From: Azolla caroliniana
Lineage: Eukaryota > Polypodiophyta
Assembly: GCA_043228905.1 (NCBI GenBank)
Contig: JBHGNT010000008.1
Location: 9,672,001-9,736,000, forward strand
DNA: 64,000 nt
Reading direction: 5' to 3'
The notes under the pieces were generated by a model. That model was given only the letters and a program-made list of their open reading frames with translations, was not told where the DNA came from and did not search any database. Both the position numbers and the translations under genes were made by a program. The stretch's first letter is position 1; each line of letters starts with the position of its first letter. Positions 53,590-64,000 of this stretch are shown piece by piece.

Positions 53590-55539
53590 ACATTGTGATC
53601 AAACTTGCCAAATTTGAGAAAGGTAACTCCAAATTTGTTAAGCAATCGCGCATTTTATAAAACGTGAGTACTATCTTCCATTTGAACAATACAAAAGAAC
53701 CAAAGCGTGACAAGCATTCCTAGAGGTTGAGCATTTTTGCTCAACTCTTGGAGTGGGAACAAAGATTGATGGGGGTAGATAAAGTTCTAATGTTCGTAGG
53801 ATCGATCGATCGGAAAGAAAGGATGGACATCAGGATCAAACTTGAAGATGATAACGGTGCAAATGGACTCACTGAGGATTGGGCCGAAGTCCAAAGAGTA
53901 TGCCAAAGACATGATAAGAGGAAAACGAGAATCTCGTTAGCAACAACATGATCCATGAGGAACTATCGATTGAGGACGAATGATGTGTCTGAGATGAAGG
54001 TCGACGCACGATACGGCAGTACCACGGGAGAGGGTATAGAACTAGATAACCTCTCGTCTTGCGAAAGAACGAAAACCAATGATAAGGGAGATAACTTGAG
54101 AGTGGCGAATGTTACTTCAAAGGTGGAAGAAGGTTTCGGGACACGAGTGTTTGAAACATTGAGTGAAAAAGGGGTAATAAAGAGTGCGAGGTAGACGTGA
54201 TTGAGGAGGTAGCCACAAAAGATGACATCGAGTCAGAGGTGGCGATGAACGAGTCAAAGACCGGATGGCTGTGTCGAGACTTTCCCACCTCTAATTCCAA
54301 AGACTTTGGCGGTTGCGTTCGAAAGGCAACGAGAGACCAAAGAGATGGAAGGTGGCGGAGAGAAAATGAAGGTCGAAGCCGATGCATACGACGGACAGAT
54401 AGCCCAGAAGGTGGCTTTGGGCGAAACGACAGAGGATGGTAATATCGAGGATTTCTGCCCACTAATTCTAGAGACTTCAGCGGTTGCATTTGACAGGCAA
54501 TGTGAGACCGGAGAGACAGAAGGTGGCAGTGGGAAAGTGGAAGACCAAGCCAATGCAAGAGATAAGTACGAGGTGATTGTGATTGATCAAAGACCTAGGG
54601 ATTCCTCCAATCCTATTTCACAGACTTCGACAGTTGTGCACGAGATCCAACATGAAACCGAAGAGATGGAATGTTGCGGTGAGGTAGAGTTCGATGAAGA
54701 GATAGAGACCGGTAAGAAAGGAAGAACTGGAAGTCGATTGGGATGGAAGATGATTAGGCTAGTATTCCGATCCAAAAGGATGCCAACCCAGACCGAAACC
54801 GATCGGTTGAACGTGACCCGAAAGGTGCCCGACTCGGTCGAAACCGATTTCCGAGTTCGATTTAGATGAATGCAAATCCGGATGGAAGCCGACCTAGCCG
54901 AAAGCCGATTAGATGAGACCGATTCGGAAAGAAGCTAATCCGACTCAACCAGAGGTCGAAACGATCGAGGCTGATGAACATGAGTAAGAGGCCAAGTAGG
55001 CGCACTACCATGGACGACAAGGGCCAAGCGGATTTGAAGGTTGTTACTGAGGATGAGATCTTGACAGAGAAGGAGAGCTCTAACATGAAGATTGTCAACT
55101 CTAAAGCAAGATTGTACAACGAAGGTGGACAAAGTGAGAAGCATGAGAATATGCACTTGAAGGGTCTACATGGGATAGTCAATGTTGGTATTTAGACAAA
55201 TCCTTGGGGAGGAAGGAACGAAACAAGAACAAATGATGGGTCGAATTGCATTGACCAAGGAGACAATCGGAACGAAGGTGGCACATGCACGAGACATGAA
55301 GGGTTAAGCTAAAAAAGAGCACAAGGAGCCATGAGAACCGGTCATGTCAATGCAAAGAGTGAACGAAGAATATGGTGGATCGAATGACGACAATGGTTCG
55401 AGTGGAAGGAATGGACGTGCTCAAAATGAAGAGACAAAGTCAACATAGTGGGACAAACAGAGGATATTATGGATAGAGAATAACGAGCTCCGACAATTTC
55501 GGCACATACCGGAGGATGTGCAGGTTTGGAGGGGGCGAG
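53590..55539 (+). pseudogene. Ty3-like gag region and acidic repeat ORF, ending at a PPT
   Basis: 53640-53940 reads YYLPFEQYKRTKA, AFLEVEHFCSTLGVGTKIDG, then frameshifted DKVLMFVGSIDRKERMDIRI and GLTEDWAEVQRVCQRHDKRK; this looks like a gag or pre-protease segment, but I cannot name the family. 54190-54870 encodes an acidic region with three diverged modules (AVAFERQRETKEMEGG, AVAFDRQCETGETEGG, TVVHEIQHETEEMECC). The segment closes with a polypurine tract (tttggagggggcgag) and an LTR start, TGTCGTAGTGTATTTCG, at 55540, so these are the body remains of one element distinct from the pol fragment that follows. Confidence 0.5.
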
Positions 55540-55840
55540 TGTCGTAGTGTATTTCGTACACTACGTGAAAAACGTATAGATTACTAGATTCAATGAATAT
55601 CATTAAAATATACATTACATGCATAGGGAAAAATTCAAACCTTGTCCCTCCATGTTAATAAGTTGAAGCCTTACCTTTATACTAACACATCATGAGTATT
55701 AGAAAAATAGATATTCCACATAGAAATGCTATTTCATGCATATTTTCTAGGAAAAAGTTAGTTAAAACAAAACACATGATAGAAAAAAGCTACACATGCA
55801 CATTTAGCGTGCTATAGTTAATAAAAAAAATGCATGAGGT
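55540..55840 (+). mobile_element. LTR start (truncated)
   Basis: TGTCGTAGTGTATTTCGTAC after a PPT. AT-rich, without a recognisable end; it gives way to Ty3 pol sequence by about 55860. The first 30 bases contain an inverted repeat (cgtagtgtat / gtacactacg). Confidence 0.45.
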
Positions 55841-55859
55841 TAGAATAAACATGAAGTTT

Positions 55860-57754
55860 AGAAAAAGCATGAAGTTTAGAAAACAAGAAGAGATATTGAT
55901 AGTCGGACACCTATGTGGACCCTATGGCTGGAGACCATCACTAGTTAAGATCGATGTGATTCAAGCTATGAAAGAAATATGCGAGTCACAATCCGAAGTC
56001 CGTAGGTTTCTTGGTGCATGTGCATTTTATCACATATGGATTCCACACTATGCACACACTATGGACCAACTTTATCACTTGTTGCGGAATGGTAAGAAGT
56101 TCAAATGGAGACCGGAACATACCAAAGCCGTGAGGAAGCTCAAGAAAACACTACAGAGGGCAGAAGCACTTAAGAAGCTGAACTATGACCGACTGATCAT
56201 AATAACGGTTGATACAAGTCCAAACGGGATCGGATGGGTCATCAACCACGTCGACTTAGATGGTTCACAATACCCGATTTGATTTGGAGCAAAGGTTCTC
56301 AACAAAAGGCAACATGCATATGCACAAGTTAAAAGAGAACTATGGGGAGTCGTGTATGCAATAAAATCAGATCGAGATTACTTGATCGGAGCCGAAATAG
56401 TGATCGTAACAGATTGTCTTCCGATACTTGGGATGATGCGATGTTGCATGGTACCAAATGAGGCTATCCTAAGATGCATTGCATATGTAAAGTCACTTAA
56501 TCCGGAGGTTTGACACATCTCGGTAAAAGACAACGCGGTAGCAGATATGTTATCAAGGGCCCGGTTCGAAGATGACATAGTCGAATCAGATAATGAAAAA
56601 GATTCCGAAGATTACTTTACTTCGGAGCACATATGCCAGGTAAATCTAATTCGGGAGTTCTGGGAAGACGAATACGAGGGCGAAAGCTTGTTGATCGGGA
56701 AAGTGCTACAAGAAATCGGGGAATCATCGGACAATAAAGAAAAGAGAGTCCAGATCTGAAGGAAGAAACGGTAAGTCCGGAAGTTCTTCTTGAACAATGG
56801 ATTAATCTGGAGGGAGCCGAAAAGACCGGATGGCATACCACTCTGGGTAGTCGGCACAAAGGAGCAACAGAAACAGGTAATATCCAAATTTAATGAATCT
56901 GATTGGGCTGGACATCGGGGAACATGGGCGACATTTGCAAAGATCAAGCAAAAATATTGGTGGAAGAATATGTACAAGGATGTAGCGGAGTTCACGGAAA
57001 ACTATAAGAAATGTCAAATCTATTCCGGAGTACAACACCAAGAAGAATTACATCTGACATTCTCACCGACAATCAATTTTAAATGGATGGTCGACATCGT
57101 GGCCATGCCAACCGGGATCGGACAAAAGAAGTACTTGGTGTTAGCTCGGGAAGATATGACGAACTAAGTAGAAGGTCGGGTGTTATGGAGGAAAACATGT
57201 TCTCTCTTGGAAGAAGTGTTCTACATGTACGGGTGCGTAGGACAAGTGATTGCGGATTGGGGAGAACTTGACTCTGATAAAGCTAGGGAATTCTTCGCCA
57301 AACATGCAGTATGGTTGACACTAACCACGTCATACAATCCAGAAGCTAATGGGAAGATCGAATGAGGACATAGTCCAATTGTAAAAGCACTTACGAAAGC
57401 ATGCAACGGAAGGGTAAAGAATTGGCCTCAGCTGCTTCTGTATGCACTATGGGCGGATCGCACAATGCATAGTTTTGTGATTGGTTATGTGCCAGAGGAA
57501 CTTATGTCTGGACAAGCTCCGGTAATGCCTACGGAAACCGCAATTGCGACATGGATAGACAGTGCTATGATGGAAGGAAGAGATGAGTCGGGAAGAACTA
57601 CTACCAGTCCAGATATGACAACTAGAAGGAATACCAAAATACATAAAGGAAGTGGTACACAAATAACAAGAAGTGCGTTTTCGGAACAAACGTCGATTTG
57701 ACAAAAACCACCGACTTCGACCATGGAAGATTGAAGAAGGGGATTGGGTGATAG
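55860..57754 (+). pseudogene. Ty3/gypsy RT end-RNase H-integrase (G4)
   Basis: RT thumb/connection SEVRRFLGACAFYHIWIPHY, LYHLLRNGKKFKW. RNase H: IIITVDTSPNGIGWVI, then RQHAYAQVKRELWGVVYAIK, VTDCLPILGMM and VADMLSRARFEDD. Integrase zinc-binding HRGTWATFAKIKQKYWW..CQIYSG. The core is WMVDIVAMP, QVIADWGELDSDKAREFF and YNPEANGKIE. The C-terminal part ends at EEGDWVIV where the G5 LTR begins (57755). Stops at 56281, 56512, 56757, 57166 and 57363 break it. It is unlike G1/G2 (Athila/Tat-like) and unlike G3 (chromovirus) in motif wording, so it is a third Ty3 lineage in the window. Confidence 0.85.
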
Positions 57755-58401
57755 TGTTAGAGTTATTATCTAACATAAGCATATGATAAGGATAAAATAT
57801 ATAAGAAATATGAAAGGTGAGAGAGAAAGAAGGGTGTTGATCCACCCGAACACCCACGAGCGAAGGGATCGAGACGGACTCGAGCCTCGATCGGCGTCCC
57901 ATACCACTATCGTGGCGTCAGTCATACCTGGTGCTGGCGCACTCACTACAAGAGTTAACCCACCACAAGAACAGAGTCTCGACCTAGTCAAGAGATGATG
58001 ATATGAGGGTAGCTAGGCCTCATATTTATAGCGAACATCCGAACACCCACGAGCGAAGGGATCGAGACGGACTCGAGCCTCGAGTGGCATCCCATACCAC
58101 TATCATGGCGTCAGTCGTACCTGGTGCTGGCGCACTCACTACAAGAGTTAACCCACCACAAGAACAGAGTCTCGACGTAGTCAAGAGATGATGATATGAG
58201 GGTAGCTAGGCCTCATATTTATAGTGAGACCCAAGGCCCCCAGGCAAGTTCACACTTGTCGTAATGGGTTGTCTCAATCCCGAGGATTAAAAGTAATCCT
58301 CCCCTTCTTTACACTCTCGTTTAACCCTCACACTTATCCATGTGTATAGAATACTATGGTAAATTCTCACCACGGGATATTATATGGTCATGCCCATAAC
58401 A
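57755..58401 (-). mobile_element. 3' LTR of Ty3 chromovirus G5
   Basis: On the minus strand it starts TGTTATGGGCATGACC at 58401 and ends ACTCTAACA at 57755 (647 bp). TATA-like CACTATAAATATGAGG lies near 58220. A 193-bp internal tandem duplication repeats the TATA region. It interrupts the integrase C-terminus of G4 after GDWVIV; the five bases at the junction are gatag, but the other end of G5 is lost, so the duplication cannot be checked. Confidence 0.75.
57846..58231 (-). repeat. 193-bp tandem duplication in the G5 LTR, spanning the TATA box
   Basis: Copies begin ccgaacacccacgagcg at 57846 and 58039 and differ at only a few bases. Each ends with catatttatag (TATA on the minus strand). The LTR thus has two TATA boxes about 193 bp apart. 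Confidence 0.92.
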
Positions 58402-59075
58402 TACTTCGCCTCTTTAAAACATTGCACTCTTGCAATGGAAAGTTAGGGAAGTTAGTTCTAAGAGTATTTTCGCACTCCCATGTGACATCTTTGATAGATT
58501 TATCCATCCATTTAATTTTATATTCTTGGATTATTCTCAAATTCTTTCTAGTACATGTGGTTTAGAAGATAATTCTTCAAAAGTAACCAGAGTTTCAGTT
58601 GTAACTATATTGTCGCCAGAACCTAGAAGTTCTTTTAGACGACTTACTTAAAAAACTTGATGAATTTCAACACCATTGGGAAGAGTCAGACGATAGGCTG
58701 ATGATCCAATGCCTTGGAGGACTTGAAAAGGTCCACCAAACCATGGGGCTAACTTAGCGCACTTACCCGAAGACAATGTCCTAGAATTGTGAGGTACACG
58801 TAAAAATACCTTCTGGCTAGGGTTGAATACACGAGGTTGCCTATTATGATTAGCGTAAATACACGCTCTATCTTGAGCTGTTTTTATATTATCTCGTGCA
58901 ATATGCAACATATCTTGCAAATCCCGAAGAATGTTTGCGTACTTCGCAACTCATCACGATGTATATTAACATCAATCGGGGCTTGTGGCTGAAAACCATA
59001 CATCAACATAAAAGGACTATATCCCGTAGATGTATGCTTGGAGCTGTAAGCAAACTCCAAAATTAGAGATAACAT
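58402..59075 (-). pseudogene. G5 integrase C-terminus and chromodomain
   Basis: Minus strand: LEFAYSSKHTSTGYSPFMLM, YGFQPQAPID, FNPSQKVFLRVPHNSR and KLAPWFGGPFQVLQ (GPY/F-type). Then ANGVEIHQVF-like sequence, and after frameshifts a chromodomain-like stretch (IKLNGWINLSKMSHGSAKIL, best read across frames as a KWxDxSIKDVTWE pattern). The region ends just before the LTR. Confidence 0.75.
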
Positions 59076-61190
59076 TGTCGTGATGTTTCTAACACATAAT
59101 GTGAAACCACCCTCGAAAAGAAGTAAAATAGTAGTTCAAATAAACTAGTATTGTGAAGTCAACTTTATTGGTAGCAATAAATACTTTTTCATTTGCCAAA
59201 GATAACTCCTCATAAATAAAAGGTCAAAGGATAGAACCTTACTATAAATAATGATGAATATTAAGTTAGAGGCGGTTTTCAAAAGTAGACAAAAGTTGTC
59301 ACGGACACACCATGTGCGAACTAAGACGGAGCATGGATGATGAGGCTACGACAGAGTGATGACGGAATGACACAAGAGCATAAAGATAGAGATGAAGATT
59401 AAGGAGAGAAGATGGGCGAAACGAGAATACTAGATTGATATGTCCATGACTGGCGTTGTTCACCTTGAATTCCTTCAAAGTGAACTCAACTATTTATACT
59501 AAGTGGCATGCATACTTGTTGCACGCATGTGATACAATAGAGCATGTAGGCAGTAGGTACGCATGCATGTGCCAAGTGTTAATAATACAAGGGAGAAATT
59601 ATGCACATGATGCTAGCTAAAACCTACAATGAGGAAGTATATACATGATTATATGCTAGATGTGTGGTTAACACATAACACTCGATTATAACATGGTCAT
59701 GTCAAGAGTTCGAATCTTGACAAAAGTAGAGAAAATGATGGGGGCAAAAAAGAAGAAGCACGCGTGAATTTGAGGAGCACAGTAGAGAAAAATGCTCATA
59801 ATTTCCTCGTCAGATGTCCAAGTTAGAAAAGAAAAATGCATAAGAAAGCTAACCCAAACAACTTTCCATGAATATCTTGCATGTGAAATTTGGGGCTAGA
59901 AAACATAAATAGTGAGGAAAAGAAAACTCAACTCATATAGACAAGTTCTTTTTTAGGGGAAAAAGACAAGCAATCCTAAACCTATAAATAAGAGCCTATT
60001 CTAGTGAGGAAGGGGGGCAGGGAGAAGGAATGTGGAAGCTCTACTCAATTGGACTCAATGGGACGATCAACAACATCGAGAGGTATCATCAACAAAGAAT
60101 CACCTTCTTCTATATTCCACTCTATTCTTTCCTCCACCTCCCTTCCCCCTTCCTTTATAAATTCTCTCTCATATTCATATCAAACTCGTTGTAAAATTGA
60201 TTCTTATTTTATAAAAGAATCTATTATATTGCAATAAACTAATGTTTGGTTTCACCTACATATCTTATATGTTATTGTCATTTGTGCTTATTTGTTTGTG
60301 TGCCTTGTGACAAGGGAGCGTTTCGGACTTGCCCATACACCTCTCCTTTCACGAAGGCATTCAAACTTACGTGTCTTAAATGTTATCGTCATTTGTGCTT
60401 ATTTGTTGTGTCTTGTGAGAAGGGAGCGTTTCGGGCTTGCCCATGCACCTCTCCTTTCACAAAGGCATTCCAACTTACGTGTCTTATATGTTATTGTCAT
60501 ATGTGCTTATCTGTTTGTGTGTCTTGTGACAAGGGAGCATTTCGGGCTTGCCCATGCATCTCTCCTTTCACAAAGGCATTCAAACTTTCGTGTCTTGCGT
60601 GTTAGTGTAAATCTTTCTTGTGTGTCCGTGCGACTTGTGGCAAGGGAGCATTCGGGCTTGCCCATGCACCTCTCCTTTCACAAAGGCGTCCGAAATTGTA
60701 TCTCCCGTGTGTAAACCTTGCTTGTGTGTTCGTGTGTCTTGTAACAAGGGAGCGTTCAGGCTTGGCCATGCACCTCTCTTTTCACAAAGGCATTCAAAAC
60801 TTTGTCTCTCGTGTGTGTAAGTAAGCCTTTTCCTTGTGTGTCCGTGTCTAAGCCTTCCTCATGTGCATTCGTTCGCCTTGTGACTGGGGGTTTATTTGGG
60901 CTTGCCTATGCACCTGTCCTTTTCACAAACATGTTTGAATACTCATGCCTTGTTTGTGTAAGCCTTCCTTGTGTGTCTGTGTGTAAGCCTTACTCGCGTA
61001 CATTCGTTCGCCTTGTGACTCGGGGTCGATTCGAGCTTTGCCCATGCACCTCTCCTTTTCACAAACATGTTTGAATACTCATGCCTTGTTTGTGTAAGCC
61101 TTCCTTTTGTTGTGTGTTTGAGCCCTATTTCCTTCCCATCCATAACCCTGGCGGTTCCACCTCACGATCCACCTGTTGTGACGGATTTTA
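59076..61190 (+). mobile_element. 2.1-kb insertion in G5 integrase, LTR-like with tandem repeats
   Basis: It splits G5 between LRAYVGAKLIKWERC (right side, 61.2 kb) and LEFAYSSKH (left side, 59.07 kb). Near the left is a segment (59290-59740) similar to the copia B leader at 44338-44830 (cggagcatggatgatgagg, cgagaatactagattgatatg). A plus-strand LTR-like part with TATA (cctataaataagagcc, about 59985) and AT-rich end (to about 60240) follows, then the 115-bp-class tandem array. Flanks aacgttgtc / aatgttatc read as an imperfect 9-bp duplication, but internal ends do not form clear inverted repeats. Confidence 0.5.
60246..61110 (+). repeat. Tandem array, 7 units of about 105-145 bp
   Basis: Each unit contains cttgtgacaagggagcg, ttcgggcttgcccatgcacc and tctcctttcacaaaggc. 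Units lie near 60326, 60430, 60546, 60655, 60757, 60898 and 61033. The first five are the more regular; the last two are longer and share an extra block (tgtttgaatactcatgcc). Confidence 0.9.
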
Positions 61191-61612
61191 ACGACAACGT
61201 TCCCATTTTATTAGTTTTGCACCAACGTATGCTCGAAGCATATCCTCAATAATTTGATTTACTCATTCTGTCTGTCCATCGGATTGAGGATATCCGTGGA
61301 GCTCATGCTCAACGTAGTTTCTAACTTCTTAAAGACTTGCCTCTAGAAGTCACTAGTAAACTTTGGATCTCGATCACTCACAATATCCATCGGTAACCCA
61401 TAAAAACGAAATAACTCGTCAACGAATTGGTAAGCCAATTCAGGAACTATTACCGTGATTTTAGTAGCAATAAATCTGGCCATTTTGGTTAGTCTAGCAA
61501 CCACAACCCAGATGACATCATGACCTTTTTGGGTGCGAGGAAGGCTAACAATAAAATCCATGGATATACTTTCCCACTTATTATTGGGTCGAAGCATGGT
61601 ACGGTGTACCAA
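61191..61612 (-). pseudogene. G5 integrase core
   Basis: Minus strand: WESISMDFIVSLPRTQKG (first Asp), RLTKMARFIATKITV, FRFYGLPMDIVSDRDPKF (second Asp), then after frameshifts a DGQNE-like end and LRAYVGAKLIKWERC. This is chromovirus-type integrase. It is cut at 61612; RT and gag are not present to the right. Confidence 0.85.
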
Positions 61613-61957
61613 CTTTTTGCCAAAAATTTAGTACTAAATCGAGGAAGAAAATAAACATGAAAAATTGAAAATAAAACAATTAGTGCACAAACTAGTGGAT
61701 TATCATCCATTGAATGAGGTTCAAATTCATATAAAAAATTCAATACGAATGTTCAATGATATTATACGTCACAATCAAAGTGTCCCAAGGCCGTATTTAA
61801 TACATTAACTAAACTTCATTCTCCTTGGTAGAGTTGTACGAAAGCAGACCTGGAGAAGGTTTTGAATGTGTAAGTTGGTCAGTCTCAGTCTCTCTCTCTC
61901 TCTCTGGTATGGGTAGTCGAACGTGTCAGTTGGCCAATCTCTCTCACTCTCTCTGTC

Positions 61958-62025
<68 letters not shown>

Positions 62026-62500
62026 GTCTCAAAGTTGTCATTCAGAGAGTTGCAGAAAGTTAGAAATCAAACACATATCTATTACCTATCTCTCTCTTTC
62101 TCTCTTGCTCTCTCTCACTCCACCTTCGATTCTCTATTTCCCCATGTAATTCTTGTTGTGTTCCCTCTGTGCATGATTTTTGTTGTTGTTTCTCTACGAT
62201 CTCTGAACTCTATATATGCAGAGATTGTTGTTTCCCCTCTACTAACGTTGTTCTTGTTGTTGATGTGCTTTCTCTGTGTATGCTCGTTTGTCTCCTTTGT
62301 GTATGCTCGTTTGTTTCCTCTGCAACAGCCTCGTCAACAACCTCCTGCATATAGGTGATTTTCTCAGCTTGGTGTGCTCACAAGGTGAAGAAATCAACAT
62401 AGTATGGTACCTCTAGCTTGACCTTGGCTCCATCTGCCTTCGACCCATCGTTCCATCTGCAACTTGTACGACCTCCAAGTATTCTCTATGCTGCATTTTT
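61613..62500. other. Microsatellite-rich spacer
   Basis: (CT)n and (GTCT)n tracts at 61885-62030 and 62085-62120 (plus strand). No gene seen. Confidence 0.6.
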
Positions 62501-62753
62501 AGGGTTTGATTATTCATATTGTATGTGTTGCATGCCCAATTGGTATGTTTTCGTTTTCTTTGTGTTTCTTGTCCGTCTATTTTTATTTTGTGTGTGTTTG
62601 ACATGGATGAGTTTTGTTCCGACTGTTTAGGGTTTGATTATTCATATTCTATGTGTTGCATGCCCAACTGGTTTGTTTTCGTTTTATTTGTGTTTCCTGT
62701 CTGTCTGTTTTTATTTTGTGTGTTTGACATGGATGAGTTTTTTCCAACTGTTT
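62501..62753 (+). repeat. 128-bp tandem duplication
   Basis: Copies start agggtttgattattcatatt at 62501 and 62629 and run through gttgcatgcccaa, ttttattttgtgtg and gacatggatgagtttt. A third partial start (agggttttt) is at 62754. Confidence 0.92.
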
Positions 62754-62843
62754 AGGGTTTTTGTGTGTTTCACATGGCTTGTACATGCAACTTAGATTGA
62801 GTTAGCTATGATGATTTGCTGGTTGTTGATGGTATTTTGATGA

Positions 62844-63806
62844 GTGTTCTTCTTGTACATGCATATTCTTTCAACAAGAATAGTGAAGACTAGGACAATG
62901 ACAAGAAGGACACCCATAAAGAAGACATTGGTGAAAGAGAAAGTGAAGACACCAATGAAGGAAAGAAAAAGGACACCTATCAAAGAAAGCAAGAAGACAC
63001 CCACAAGAGAAAGGGTGATGAACTCATCAACTCAGAGAAAGAAGATGTGCCACTCCATCATTCGAGACACACCTCTCGGATGGCATTATTTCCTTCAAGC
63101 ACAACCTAAAGTTTATGAAGAGTTGAGAGAATGGTTGATAAAAACTTGGGGGTCACCACATCCTGATACAAGGCGAGGATTCCAGATAACTGGATTGAAG
63201 AAGGAAGATGTGAACTTATTGAAGACGAGATATGAACTTGTTTATGATACTAATCAAAGCTGTAACAATGAGGTGGGTATTGTTTTTGCACGTGCATTTG
63301 CATGTGAAGTTCAAGGTGGCATCGACGTAGATTGGGAAGATTTTAATCGTCACCGATCAGAACATTATAAAGGGTCCTCCAGTACCAACACTGGCTTGAA
63401 GTCATTGGGAACCTCTCATGTGGATATTCCGGCTACAACACATGTCCACAAAGTTCAATCTGCAAAACTACAGGCCACAATGACTGAAAAGCATGAACAG
63501 ATGATGGCCGGTTGCATAGCTTCTATGAGCTCAAGAATACAAGCACTACTTGCTGATTTGGAAGCAGTTAAATCAGTTGAGATACAGGCATAAAAGCAAT
63601 TCTCTTCAATAAAGACTACATATGAATGGATTGCATCGAAAATCCAAAATTTAGAAAGTGAGGTGTTGAAAGAGGAGTTGAAGAAAGAGCTGAACAATAT
63701 GGGCACTCAATTAGGATCAGAGATGAGAGACCTCGATACTTGCAGAATTGCACATTGCGAACTAGATAATAAGTTGCATTCCGAGAACCTTGCGTGCTTG
63801 ATGTAG
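62844..63806 (+). pseudogene. Unrecognised basic/coiled-coil protein ORF with one in-frame stop
   Basis: An ORF of 249 codons ends in TAA at 63593, but the same frame continues for 70 more codons to a TAG at 63806, so one stop splits it. The N-terminus (residues about 15-58) is a strongly basic array of diverged KTPxKE-like units (RRTPIKKT, KTPMKERK, RTPIKESK, KTPTRERV). Residues about 70-190 look globular (PLGWHYFLQAQPKVYEELRE, GFQITGLKKEDVNLLKTRYE). From about 215 through the stop the sequence is Glu/Lys/Leu-rich coiled coil (SRIQALLADLEAVKSVEIQA, LESEVLKEELKKELNNMG). It could be a host gene exon, a gag, or a transposon accessory protein. I cannot decide. Confidence 0.5.
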
Positions 63807-64000
63807 GATTTAAAACGAAAAGGTTTTGAAACTTTGTGTCCATTGATAATTGAGCACACAAGTGGTATGGAAAGTACCATTACTAGTATAGCTATATCAC
63901 TATATTGGCTTTAAAAGTTATTTATTTCTACTTTTTTGGTATAAATATCATATTAGCTAATATATTATAACTTGTGTTTGCAATCTGCCAGGTGTATATT
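63807..64000. other. AT-rich right edge
   Basis: No feature recognised. Confidence 0.5.

Noticed and set aside
60292-60714. Overlapping Cys-rich ORFs of 119 and 140 codons
   Set aside because: They are translations of the tandem array in different frames; the repeat unit explains the regular Cys pattern.
61805-62358. ORFs across the CT microsatellite (Ser/Leu repeats and Arg/Glu repeats)
   Set aside because: Translations of (CT)n and (GTCT)n.

Overview
The window is nuclear DNA of a land plant with a large, transposon-rich genome. Evidence: a plant-type bHLH transcription factor gene with GT-AG introns and a C-terminal ACT-like domain; Ty1/copia elements primed by initiator-Met tRNA; Ty3/gypsy elements of an Athila/Tat-like lineage and of the chromodomain lineage; and RTE-like LINEs. 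I cannot place the species from sequence alone. The families do not look like the commonest angiosperm ones, so a seed-free plant or gymnosperm is possible, but that is a weak inference.

Layout. 1-4.9 kb: minus-strand Ty3 element G1, internally deleted. 4.95-6.06 kb: plus-strand LTR with PBS and a 22-bp minisatellite. 6.2-13.9 kb: minus-strand Ty3 element G2, with a roughly 1,000-codon accessory ORF downstream of integrase that is shared with G1. 13.9-17.0 kb: LTR-like sequences, including a non-coding LTR-pair unit with a T-depleted core. 17.2-26.9 kb: a pile of Ty1/copia pieces in both orientations. 27.1-28.5 kb: 5'-truncated LINE. 28.5-30.3 kb: LTR fragments, an A-rich duplication and a copia RT relic.

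30.3-50.9 kb is the centrepiece: a minus-strand bHLH gene. Exon 1 (49608-50762) carries the basic region and helix 1, exon 2 (49083-49316) carries helix 2, and exon 3 (32482-32652) carries the ACT-like domain. Exons 2 and 3 are separated by a 16.4-kb intron that holds a nested set of elements. A chromovirus (33082-47813) was entered inside its gag zinc knuckle by a copia element (34673-43646, perfect TSD CTTAG). That copia's 5' LTR was then entered by a LINE (about 34902-38427) whose 1,124-codon ORF is uninterrupted. A second copia fragment (about 43861-45418) replaced the chromovirus protease and most of its RT.

52.2-53.3 kb: another LINE 3' end. 53.6-57.75 kb: plus-strand Ty3 remains. 57.76-61.6 kb: a minus-strand chromodomain Ty3 element, itself interrupted by a 2.1-kb insertion carrying a tandem array of about 115 bp units. 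61.8-64 kb: microsatellites, a 128-bp duplication and an unrecognised basic/coiled-coil ORF with one in-frame stop.

Only the bHLH gene looks like a host gene. The LINE ORF is the only clearly intact transposon gene. Nearly all other coding sequence is broken by stops, frameshifts or deletions. Exon and element boundaries were read by eye; protein-family calls rest on recognisable motifs, not on database searches.
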